In this document: in pieces, positions 30,070-38,700 of the stretch | Position numbering within the stretch: the stretch's first letter is position 1 | Layout: the number at the start of each line of letters is the position of its first letter | DNA from: Bacillus sp. CH140a_4T | GTDB lineage: Bacteria; Bacillota; Bacilli; Bacillales; Bacillaceae_G | DNA: 39,018 nt | NCBI RefSeq assembly: GCF_008923725.1 | Contig: NZ_WBPF01000016.1 | Location: forward strand, 787,473-826,490 | Direction of reading: 5' to 3' | Program-made: the position numbers and the translations under genes | The notes under the pieces: generated by a model | The model's input: only the letters and a program-made list of their open reading frames with translations | Database searches by the model: none | Told to the model about the DNA's origin: nothing

Positions 30070-31368
30070 GTGAAAATAGTGGATTCAGTTAAAAAGTTCT
30101 TTAATTTTGAAAAACGTCAAACATCGCAGGTCATAGAGTTAAATAAAGACGACGAAAAATTATTAGAATGGTTAGGAATTTCACCAAGTGATATTAGTGT
30201 TAAGGGCAAAAATGCTTTAAAAGTTGCTACAGTCTTTGCTTGTATCAAAATACTATCTGAATCTGTCTCAAAGTTACCATTGAAAATTTATCAGGAAGAT
30301 GAATACGGAATCCAACGAGGGACTAAGCATTATCTCAACAATTTATTAAGGCTAAGGCCTAATCCCTATATGTCTAGCATGAACTTTTTCGGGGCATTAG
30401 AAGCTCAAAAAAATTTATATGGCAATAGCTACGCTAACATAGAATTTGATAGAAAAGGGAAAGTTCAAGCGTTATGGCCGATAGATGCTTCTAAAGTGAC
30501 GGTGTACATTGATGACGTTGGTTTATTAAACTCCAAAACTAAAATGTGGTATGTGGTAAATACGAATGGACAACAAAGAGTGTTAAAGCCTGAAGAGATA
30601 CTGCACTTTAAAAACGGAATAACTCTGGATGGTCTTGTTGGCGTTCCTACAATGGAATATTTAAAGTCAACATTAGAAAATTCAGCTTCAGCTGATAAAT
30701 TCATAAATAACTTTTACAAACAAGGGCTGCAGGTAAAGGGATTAGTTCAATATGTCGGTGATTTAAATGAAGATGCGAAAAAGATTTTCCGAGAAAATTT
30801 CGAGTCAATGTCTAGTGGTCTTCAAAATAGCCATCGTATTGCATTAATGCCAGTAGGATATCAATTTCAGCCTATATCATTAAATATGGCAGATGCTCAA
30901 TTTCTTGAAAATACAGAGCTTACTATTAGACAAATCGCAACTGCATTTGGCATTAAGATGCATCAATTAAATAATTTGAGCAAAGCGACTTTAAATAACA
31001 TTGAGCAACAGCAGCAACAATTTTATACCGATACATTACAAGCTACTTTAACAATGTATGAGCAAGAAATGACGTACAAACTATTTTTAGACAGTGAATT
31101 AGAAAAAGGATTTTATTCGAAATTTAATGTAGACGCTATTTTGCGAGCAGATATTAAAACGAGATATGAAGCCTATAGGACAGGTATTCAAGGCGGTTTC
31201 CTCAAACCTAACGAGGCTAGAAGTAAGGAAGATTTACCACCAGAAGTTGGTGGAGATCGCTTACTTGTTAATGGGAATATGCTGCCAATTGATATGGCTG
31301 GACAGGCATATTTGAAGGGAGGTGATACTAATGGAGAAGTCAGCAAAGAAGGAAATGAAGGAAATTAG
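30070..31368 (+). CDS. Portal protein, HK97 family
   Basis: This 432-residue portal forms the dodecameric DNA entry channel. Family signs are VATVFACIKILSESVSKLPLKIYQ near the start (abridged) and LSKATLNNIEQQQQQFYTDTL in the clip/crown region (abridged). The GTG at 30070 follows GGAGGGGGTGAAC. Its last 38 bases overlap the protease gene, which is typical of the HK97 head module. Confidence 0.95.
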   Translation: MKIVDSVKKFFNFEKRQTSQVIELNKDDEKLLEWLGISPSDISVKGKNALKVATVFACIKILSESVSKLPLKIYQEDEYGIQRGTKHYLNNLLRLRPNPYMSSMNFFGALEAQKNLYGNSYANIEFDRKGKVQALWPIDASKVTVYIDDVGLLNSKTKMWYVVNTNGQQRVLKPEEILHFKNGITLDGLVGVPTMEYLKSTLENSASADKFINNFYKQGLQVKGLVQYVGDLNEDAKKIFRENFESMSSGLQNSHRIALMPVGYQFQPISLNMADAQFLENTELTIRQIATAFGIKMHQLNNLSKATLNNIEQQQQQFYTDTLQATLTMYEQEMTYKLFLDSELEKGFYSKFNVDAILRADIKTRYEAYRTGIQGGFLKPNEARSKEDLPPEVGGDRLLVNGNMLPIDMAGQAYLKGGDTNGEVSKEGNEGN

Positions 31369-31951
31369 AGCTTTACCAATGGCTATTGAAGTTCGTGAAG
31401 TTAATGAAGACGAAGGAAAGCGAACAATTTCTGGATTGATAAAATATAACAATGAAAGTGCTGAAATGCGTGATTGGTGGGGCGATACTTTCGTAGAAGA
31501 GATTGCTGAGGGAGCTTTTGATGAAAGTTTAAAAGTTCGCGATGTTGTAGGTTTATGGTCTCACGACACTTCTCAAGTATTAGGGAATACTAAAAGTAAA
31601 ACTTTACGAATCGAAAATGACAAGAAAGAATTACGGTTTGAATTAGATATTCCTAATACAACTGTCGGAAATGACGCATGGGAATTAATTAAGCGTGGAG
31701 ATGTTGATGGAGTTTCTTTTGGGATGAAGGTTACAAAAGACAAATGGTCATCGGAAGAACGTGAAAACGGAAAGCTTTATAAGCGTTCGATTTTGAATGC
31801 TGAACTATATGAAATATCACCAGTTGCATTCCCTGCATATCCAACGAATGAAGTAAGTGTACGTTCATTGGATGATTTTAAAGCTGGAGAAAAGCGAGTA
31901 GCTGATGAGTTTAGAAAAAGAAAATTACAAATCGAACTAGAGCTTATATAA
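31331..31951 (+). CDS. Prohead protease, HK97 family (peptidase S78)
   Basis: This 206-residue protease matures the capsid by trimming the delta domain of the major capsid protein. The catalytic pair is probably His78 (GLWSHDTS) and Ser129 (GVSFGM), and the family pattern LYEISPVAFPAYP is present. GGGAGGTGAT precedes the ATG at 31331; the GTG at 31322 overlaps that site. Confidence 0.93.
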   Translation: MEKSAKKEMKEIRALPMAIEVREVNEDEGKRTISGLIKYNNESAEMRDWWGDTFVEEIAEGAFDESLKVRDVVGLWSHDTSQVLGNTKSKTLRIENDKKELRFELDIPNTTVGNDAWELIKRGDVDGVSFGMKVTKDKWSSEERENGKLYKRSILNAELYEISPVAFPAYPTNEVSVRSLDDFKAGEKRVADEFRKRKLQIELELI

Positions 31952-31964
31952 GGCTCTTTTTTTA
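31939..31964 (+). terminator. Terminator-like hairpin overlapping the protease stop
   Basis: AGAGC and GCTCT enclose TTATATAAG, and seven T follow. The stem is short, so it probably attenuates rather than blocks transcription into the capsid gene. Confidence 0.5.
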
Positions 31965-31989
31965 TTGATAAATTTAAGGAGTGATTTGA

Positions 31990-33168
31990 ATGTCAAAAGA
32001 ATTACGTGAATTATTAGCTAAGTTAGAAGGAAAAAAGGAAGAAGTACGCTCTCTTATGGGAGAAGATAAAGTGGCAGAAGCAGAAAAAATGATGGAAGAA
32101 GTGCGATCACTTCAGAAAAAAGTCGATTTACAACGCTCATTAGATAAAGCAGAAACAGAAGAACGAAATAATGGACGAGAAGTTGAGACACGTAATGTAG
32201 ATGGGGAAATGGAATACCGCGATGTGTTTATGAAAGCATTACGTAATAAACCATTAAATACTGAAGAGCGCGAATTTCTTGAGGATGATTTAGAAAAACG
32301 CGCAATGTCTGGATTAACTGGAGAAGATGGAGGGCTTGTCATCCCTCAAGATATTCAAACACAAATCAATGAATTAGCTCGTTCATTTGATGCGCTTGAG
32401 CAATATGTAACTGTTGAGCCAGTGCGTACACGCTCAGGATCAAGAGTATTAGAGAAAAATTCGGATATGATTCCGTTTGTTGAAATCACTGAAATGGGTG
32501 AAATCCCAGAAACTGATAATCCGAAATTCTCAAACGTACAATATGCAGTGAAGGACAGAGCAGGTATTTTACCGTTATCTCGTTCATTGCTACAAGATAG
32601 TGACCAAAACATCCTAAAGTATGTAATTAACTGGCTAGGCAAAAAATCTAAAGTCACACGTAATGTTCTTATCTTGAGTGTTATTGATAAATTAACTAAA
32701 CAGGCGATTAAGTCTCTTGATGATATTAAAGATGTATTAAATGTTAAATTAGATCCTGCGATTTCCCCGAATGCGATTTTACTTACAAACCAAGATGGAT
32801 TTAATTATTTAGACAAATTAAAAGATAAAGATGGAAAATATATTTTACAGTCAGATCCAACGCAAAAAAACAAAAAACTATTTGCTGGTACTAATCCAGT
32901 CGTCGTTGTTTCGAATCGCTTCTTAAAATCTAAGGGAACAACAGCTAAAAAAGCGCCACTTATTATTGGTGATTTAAAGGAAGCTATTGTTTTATTTAAA
33001 CGTGAAGATATGGAACTAGCTTCTACAGATGTAGGTGGTAAAGCATTCACTCGTAATACATTAGATTTACGTGCAATTCAACGTGATGATGTACAAATGT
33101 GGGATAATGAAGCAGCAGTTTACGGAGAAATCGATTTAAGCGCTCCTGTTGAACAACCTCAAGGGTAA
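31990..33168 (+). CDS. Major capsid protein, HK97 fold
   Basis: This 392-residue protein has a coiled-coil scaffold (delta) domain in the first ~105 residues (MSKELRELLAKLEGKKEEVR…, abridged). The HK97 core starts near AMSGLTGEDGGLVIPQDIQ, the likely cleavage region for the protease. Family signs include GILPLSRSLLQDS and LDLRAIQRDDVQMWDNEA. TTTAAGGAGTGATTTGA precedes the ATG. Confidence 0.95.
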   Translation: MSKELRELLAKLEGKKEEVRSLMGEDKVAEAEKMMEEVRSLQKKVDLQRSLDKAETEERNNGREVETRNVDGEMEYRDVFMKALRNKPLNTEEREFLEDDLEKRAMSGLTGEDGGLVIPQDIQTQINELARSFDALEQYVTVEPVRTRSGSRVLEKNSDMIPFVEITEMGEIPETDNPKFSNVQYAVKDRAGILPLSRSLLQDSDQNILKYVINWLGKKSKVTRNVLILSVIDKLTKQAIKSLDDIKDVLNVKLDPAISPNAILLTNQDGFNYLDKLKDKDGKYILQSDPTQKNKKLFAGTNPVVVVSNRFLKSKGTTAKKAPLIIGDLKEAIVLFKREDMELASTDVGGKAFTRNTLDLRAIQRDDVQMWDNEAAVYGEIDLSAPVEQPQG

Positions 33169-33185
33169 ACTAGGGAGGCGTTTGA

Positions 33186-33476
33186 ATGCTTGTTACCTTA
33201 GAAGAGGCTAAAGAATGGATTCGAGTGGATGGGGAGGATGACCAAACTATCACTATGTTAATTAAAGCGGCTGAATTATATATTTACAAAGCAACTGGCA
33301 AAACATTTACTCAAACAAATGAAGATGCTAAGTTGCTTTGTTTATTTTTGGTTGCTGATTGGTATGAAAACCGACTTCTTGTAGGAGAAAAAGCCAGTGA
33401 AAAAATCAGAACCATTGTTCAGAGTATGATATTACAGCTCCAATATGCTCCAGAGCCTCAGGAGGAAAGAAAATGA
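33186..33476 (+). CDS. Head-tail connector, HK97 gp6-like
   Basis: This 96-residue all-helical protein (LEEAKEWIRVDGEDDQTITMLIKAAELYIYKATGK, abridged) matches the Phage_connect_1 family, which forms a ring under the portal. Its place after the capsid gene is standard. It overlaps the next gene by four bases (ATGA). Confidence 0.9.
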   Translation: MLVTLEEAKEWIRVDGEDDQTITMLIKAAELYIYKATGKTFTQTNEDAKLLCLFLVADWYENRLLVGEKASEKIRTIVQSMILQLQYAPEPQEERK

Positions 33477-33796
33477 ATCCTGCAAAATTAGATAAACGGC
33501 TTACATTTCAAGTAAAAGATGAAAATGCAAAAGGTCCTGACGGTGATCCAATAGATGGATATAAAGATGCTTTTACCGTATGGGGCTCTTTCGTTTATTT
33601 AAAGGGAAGGAAATACTTTGAGGCTGCCGCCGCAAATAGTGAAGTTCAAGGAGAAACAGAAATTAGATATCGAGATGATGTAAGTGCAGATATGAAAATT
33701 AAGTATAAAAACATGATTTATGATATTGTTTCGGTTATTCCAACTCAAAAACATACTTTATTGATCATGTGGAAACGTGGTGAAATAAATGGCTGA
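33473..33796 (+). CDS. Head-tail adaptor / stopper protein
   Basis: This 107-residue protein (LDKRLTFQVKD…GYKDAFTVWGSFVYLKGRKYFEAAA, abridged) matches the Phage_H_T_join family (SPP1 gp16-like stopper), a beta-barrel ring that closes the connector after packaging. GGAGGAAAG precedes the ATG. It overlaps the next gene by eight bases. Confidence 0.9.
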   Translation: MNPAKLDKRLTFQVKDENAKGPDGDPIDGYKDAFTVWGSFVYLKGRKYFEAAAANSEVQGETEIRYRDDVSADMKIKYKNMIYDIVSVIPTQKHTLLIMWKRGEING

Positions 33797-34229
33797 TGGT
33801 ATAGATTTAGATTTACTAGGATTTGATCGCTTAGTTACTGAATTAGACCAAATGGGGTTACGTGGAGAGAAAATTGAAGATAAAGCTCTTGCAGCTGGTG
33901 GGGAACCTATTCGGAAAGCTATTGCTGAACGCGCTCCAAGGAGTGCGAGTCCAAAGAAACCATCAAAAAGTGAACCGTGGCGTACAGGTCAGCATGGTGC
34001 TGATCACATAAAAGTAACTAAAGCTAAACTTGAAGGTGGTATTAAAACGGTAAAAATCGGACTCGATAAAGCGGATCGTTCCCCGTGGTTCTATTTAAAG
34101 TTTCATGAATGGGGAACATCAAAAATGCCAGCTGAACCATTTGTAGAACCAGGGTTCAACTCTTCGAAAGCAGCCGCAGTACGTGCTATGACAGATATAT
34201 TAAAGAACGAAATGAGGCTGAACCTGTGA
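33789..34229 (+). CDS. HK97 gp10-like tail component
   Basis: This 146-residue protein (GGEPIRKAIAERAPRS…LKFHEWGTSKMPAEPFVEPGF, abridged) has the signature of the HK97 gp10 family, which helps join tail tube and head. Overlaps of a few bases at both ends show tight translational coupling. Confidence 0.92.
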   Translation: MADGIDLDLLGFDRLVTELDQMGLRGEKIEDKALAAGGEPIRKAIAERAPRSASPKKPSKSEPWRTGQHGADHIKVTKAKLEGGIKTVKIGLDKADRSPWFYLKFHEWGTSKMPAEPFVEPGFNSSKAAAVRAMTDILKNEMRLNL

Positions 34230-34585
34230 TAAATTTACGTCCTGAAATTGTGCAAGCTCTTGAAAATAATCAGGAGCTTGTTTCTTTATTAGGTGGAAAA
34301 CGAATTTATTATCGTAAAGCCAAAAATGCAGAAGAGTTTCCACGTATTACATTTTTTGAATTAGACAATAGGCCGGATGGATTTGCAGATAATGAGGAAA
34401 GTGAAAGTGAAATCTTATTCCAAATCGATGTTTGGTCAAAGGGTAGTACAACAGTAATTCATCAAAAGGTGAATGAAATCATGAAAAGTATTGGTTTCTC
34501 ACGTTATGCAGTTGCTGATTTATATGAAGATGATACAAAAAATTTTCATTACGCGATGCGATTCGCGAAAGGAGTGGAGTTATAG
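34226..34585 (+). CDS. Tail terminator-like protein (DUF3168-like)
   Basis: This 119-residue protein (LGGKRIYYRKAKNAEEFPRITFFEL…SEILFQIDVWSKG, abridged) has the alpha/beta pattern of the tail completion proteins that cap the tail tube. It uses a GTG start overlapping the previous stop (GTGA). It lies directly before the major tail protein gene, as usual. Confidence 0.85.
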   Translation: MINLRPEIVQALENNQELVSLLGGKRIYYRKAKNAEEFPRITFFELDNRPDGFADNEESESEILFQIDVWSKGSTTVIHQKVNEIMKSIGFSRYAVADLYEDDTKNFHYAMRFAKGVEL

Positions 34586-35194
34586 ATGGCTGGAGAAGTT
34601 ATTAAAATTAGTTCGACTGTCGGTGTTGATAGCCTAGTTTATGCAAAAACATTAAAAGATGATTCGACAGGTGTTGACTACACTACGGTTAAAAAGATGG
34701 AAGGCGCAGTGAAGGTTAAAACATCTAAAAAAGTAGCTACCGAGATTATGTGGAGCGACAATAAAAAATCGGAAATCGCTGAGTCTGACGGTGAGGTTGA
34801 AGTTGAAATTGAAGTTCGAGGTCTTTCGTTATCAACAAAAGCAGACATTGAGGGATTCCCAGAAGTTACAGATGGTGTATTAGATGAAAAACGAGAGGGC
34901 GAAAAACCATATTTAGCAATTGGATGGCGCTTTTTAAAGGCTAATGGAAAATATCGATATGTTTGGTTATTAAAAGGGAAACTTTCGCAGGAAGAGGAAG
35001 AAGCTGAAACTAAAAAAGATAAGCCAAACTTCCAAACAACTAAACTGAAAGGTTCATTTATTGAACGTGATTTTGATGACAGAACTAAATTCACAGCGGA
35101 TGAAGATGAACCTACGTTTACAAAAGCTATCGGAGATAATTGGTTTAAAAAGGTATATGAGAAGCCTGCGGCACAACCACCAGCAGGAAAGTAA
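34586..35194 (+). CDS. Major tail (tube) protein, phi13 type
   Basis: This 202-residue protein builds the tail tube by stacking hexamers. It has the phi13-family pattern (VGVDSLVYAKTLKDD…EVEVEIEVRGLSLSTKADIEG, abridged). The Pro-rich C terminus (KPAAQPPAGK) is a flexible end. AAGGAGTGGAG precedes the ATG, and a hairpin follows the stop. Confidence 0.92.
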   Translation: MAGEVIKISSTVGVDSLVYAKTLKDDSTGVDYTTVKKMEGAVKVKTSKKVATEIMWSDNKKSEIAESDGEVEVEIEVRGLSLSTKADIEGFPEVTDGVLDEKREGEKPYLAIGWRFLKANGKYRYVWLLKGKLSQEEEEAETKKDKPNFQTTKLKGSFIERDFDDRTKFTADEDEPTFTKAIGDNWFKKVYEKPAAQPPAGK

Positions 35195-35195
35195 G

Positions 35196-35220
35196 GGAGA
35201 GCAAAAGCTCTCTCTTTTTT
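35196..35220 (+). terminator. Terminator after the major tail protein
   Basis: GAGAGC and GCTCTC pair around an AAAA loop, with outer G-T pairs, followed by six T. It would give more tube protein mRNA than downstream chaperone mRNA. Confidence 0.72.
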
Positions 35221-35242
35221 ATTCATTAAGGAGGAATAAATT

Positions 35243-35560
35243 ATGAAATTAACTTTACGAATCAATAACGAAGAAAAAACTTTTAACTTACCAGCATTCA
35301 TTCCAGCTCGTTTAATTCGCCAAGCTCCTGAACTTGCAGATATTCCAAATAATCCTGAAGCGGCGGATTTAGATAAGATGGTTCAATATGTAGTACAAGT
35401 TTACGGTGAACAGTTTACAGTAGATCAGTATTGGGATGGTGTAGACGCTCGAAAATTTTTATTAACGACAACAAATGTAATTAATGCTCTAGTTAACGAA
35501 ACGGTAGAGGCAGCAGGTGCTAGTCCTGTAACTGATGGGGCAGAAAACCCAAACGTATAG
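35243..35560 (+). CDS. Tail assembly chaperone (gpG-like)
   Basis: This 105-residue protein (MKLTLRINNEEKTFNLPAFIPARLIRQAPEL…, abridged) lies between the tube and tape measure genes and is helical, as are gpG-type chaperones that coat the tape measure during tail assembly. AAGGAGG precedes the ATG. Its last codons carry a slippery CCCAAAC that allows a longer product. Confidence 0.88.
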   Translation: MKLTLRINNEEKTFNLPAFIPARLIRQAPELADIPNNPEAADLDKMVQYVVQVYGEQFTVDQYWDGVDARKFLLTTTNVINALVNETVEAAGASPVTDGAENPNV

Positions 35561-35766
35561 AGGGAGGAGGGTTGACGTTCAGTGAGTTTATGGACGAACT
35601 CTACCTCTCTTTATTGCAACAAGGGTATAAACATCATCACATAGATAACGAGATGGATATTTGGCATTATTTGAGGCTTAATCGAAAAATGCGTGAAAAC
35701 GGAAATACAAATAACGAAGGCTCCAATTCAAATGAAATAGAAGTGCCGGCGGAAAACATTATTTAA
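35243..35766 (+). CDS. Frameshifted tail assembly chaperone (gpGT-like)
   Basis: A -1 shift at 35548-35554 would join residues 1-104 of the chaperone to RIEGGGLTFSEFMDELYLS… and give about 174 residues. The T part contains MDIWHYLRL and ends in an Asn/Ser-rich tail. This two-product scheme is conserved in long-tailed phages. The T part alone would need a TTG (35572) with a ribosome site too close to be used, so frameshifting is the better reading. Confidence 0.82.
35548..35554 (+). promoter_or_regulatory. Slippery site for -1 frameshift
   Basis: In the gpG frame the bases read C CCA AAC, a classic X XXY YYZ heptamer, just before the stop at 35558. It overlaps A AAC CCA, also slip-capable. 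A -1 slip enters the reading frame that runs to 35766 without a stop. Confidence 0.82.
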
Positions 35767-35782
35767 CGAGGGAGGTGAGACT

Positions 35783-38700
35783 ATGGCGAATGAAATAAAT
35801 AATCTAGTCGTTAGACTTTCCCTTGATAACGTAAATTTTAGACAAGGTATCTCGAATTCGGGTCGTGCAGTCAGGACGTTACAGAATGAGTTGAAATCTG
35901 TAAGTACAGGAATGGGCGGTTTTGCTAACGCTAGTCAGCAAACACAAGCAAAATTGAGTACGCTCACCAGACTTATTGAAGCTCAAAAAGAAAAAGTTAA
36001 GGCATTGCGTCAAGCTTATGATCAGAATAAAGCTAAATTAGGAGAAAATGATGCCGCAACTCAGCGGTACGCTGCACAAGTTAATAAAGCTGTTGCGGAT
36101 TTAAATAGATTCGAGAATGAACTTAAACAAGTGAATCGTCAGGCACAACAAACAGCACTGGATAAATTAAATAATTCATTGAAATCTTTACAAGCTGAAT
36201 TCCAAGCGGTTACAACAGGGATGCATGGGTACACCAATGCAACTGAACAGACGCGAGCGAAAATTGATGTTCTATCTCGTATGATAGATAAGCAAAAGGA
36301 GAAAATTAGGGAGCTTCAGTCAGCTTACAATCGCGCTAAAACCGAAGAAGGAGAAGCAAGTCAGTCAGCGCAACGTTACGCAGAACAAATTCATAGAGCC
36401 ACTGCTGAATTAAATAGATTTGAACAAGGATTACGTCAGTCAAATCATGAACTCGAGCAACAAGGAAATCGACTACTAAATTTCGGGAATCGTATGGAAA
36501 CGCTGGGCAATCATTTGCAAAACGCAGGAAGTCAAATCGGTATTGTTTTTGGTGGAATGACGTATGCGATAGGGCGGGGTTTAAAGTCGGCAATTACAGA
36601 ATCAATGAACTTTGAACAACAAATGGCAAATGTTAAGGCTGTATCTGGTTCTACTGGGGAAGAGATGAAGAAATTAAGTGAACTAGCTGTCAACATGGGA
36701 GAAACAACGAAATACTCCAGTGTTCAAGCTGGTCAAGGGATCGAAGAATTAATTAAAGCTGGTGTTAGTTTAACGGATATTATTAATGGTGGATTAGAGG
36801 GAGCTCTTAATTTAGCGACAGCCGGTGAATTAGAGTTAGGGGAAGCGGCAGAGATTGCCTCTACTGCTCTAAATGCATTTAAAGCTGATCACCTTTCAGT
36901 TGCGGATGCAGCTAATATTCTATCAGGTGCGGCAAACGCATCGGCAACAGATGTACGTGAATTAAAATATGGTTTAGCGGCATCATCAGCAGTGGCAGCG
37001 GGAGCCGGAATGACGTTTAAGGATACAGCTACAACTTTAGCGGTATTTGCACAAAATGGTCTTAAGGGATCAGATGCAGGAACGTCTTTAAAAACAATGC
37101 TAATGCGTTTAAACCCTTCAACAAAAGAAGCATATAACAAAATGAGAGATTTAGGACTTATTACTTATAATGCGCAGGCTGGTTTTGATTTCTTAGTTAA
37201 AAACGGTATTCAACCAGCTTCCAGAAATGTAGGGGATATAGAAGTAGCTTTAGAACAATATGTAATGAAAACAGAAGGTGTAACGAAATGGAATGATAAA
37301 TGTGATACAACATTTCGTGAATTAGCAACAAGTTCGGCATTCTTATCATCAAAATTCTACGATCAACAGGGACATATTCAAAGTCTAGAAAATATTTCAG
37401 GTACACTTCATGAATCGATGAAAGATTTAACAGACCAACAACGAAGTATGGCTCTGGAAACATTATTTGGTTCCGATGCTGTACGTGGCGCAACTATCTT
37501 GTTTAAAGAAGGCGCCAAAGGTGTCAATGAAATGTGGGATTCCATGTCAAAGGTTACAGCAGCTGATGTTGCAGCGACCAAAATTGACACTTTAAAGGGA
37601 CGACTTACATTACTAGATTCAGCGTTTTCTACAATGAAAAAGACAATCGGTGATGCACTAGCTCCAGTAGTTAGTGTTTTTGTTGCTGGCCTGCAAAAGC
37701 TCGTAGATGGATTCAATGCATTACCTGGTCCCGTACAGAAAGCAATTGCAATTACAGGTGGTATTGTTCTTGCTTTAACAGCTGTTGCTGCTGCAATCGG
37801 TGTAGTTTTAGCGGCAGTTGGAATGGTTATGTCAGGGATTGGAGCGCTAGCAACATCATTAGGAATTGCTGGTGGCGCTGCGGGTCTTGCTGGTGCTGCG
37901 GTTGGATTTTTAGGAAGTGCATTAGGAGTGCTTCTTGGGCCTGTTGGCTTAATAGCAGCCGCTCTTATCGGGACTGGAGTTGTTGCATATAAAGCGTATC
38001 AAAAAGCAACAGAAGATAGTATCGCTTCAGTAGATCGATTTGCTACAAATACAGAAGGGAAAGTAAGCTCCTCGACAAAGAAGGTTCTTGGTGAGTATTT
38101 CAAGCTGTCTGATGGTATTAGACAAAAGTTAACTGAAATTAGATTGAATCATGAAGTAATAACAGAAGAACAGTCGCAGAAGTTGATTGGTCAATATGAT
38201 AAATTAGCTAATACAATCATTGAAAAAACCAACGCAAGACAGCAAAAAGAAATTGAAGGACTTAAAAAGTTCTTTGCTGATTCGTATGTATTAACCGCTG
38301 AAGAAGAGAATAAACGAATCGAACAGTTAAATCAGCACTATGAACAAGAAAAGCTAAAAACACAAGAAAAAGAAAATAAAATTAAAGAAATTCTACAAAC
38401 AGCCGCTAGAGAAAATAGAGAATTAACAGCATCCGAGCGGATCTCGTTACAAGCATTACAGGATGAAATGGACAGAGTTGCTGTCGAACATATGTCTAAA
38501 AATCAAATGGAGCAAAAGGTTATTCTCGAAAATATGCGTGTGCAGGCTAGTGAAATTTCAGCTAGACAGGCAGCAGAAGTTGTAGAGAATAGCGCCAAAG
38601 CAAGAGATAAAGTTATTGAAGATGCGAAAAAGACACGTGACGAAAAAATTGCTGAGGCGATTCGTCAGCGTGATGAAAATAAAACAATTACAGCTGATGA

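Noticed and set aside
34678-35301. Leftward 207-residue open frame opposite the major tail protein gene
   Set aside because: It has no ribosome site, lies fully antisense to a well-supported structural gene, and has Ser-rich composition typical of a shadow frame.
35572-35766. Independent 64-residue gene with TTG start
   Set aside because: The GGAGG lies too close to the TTG, while a slippery site and open -1 frame make a fused chaperone the better explanation.
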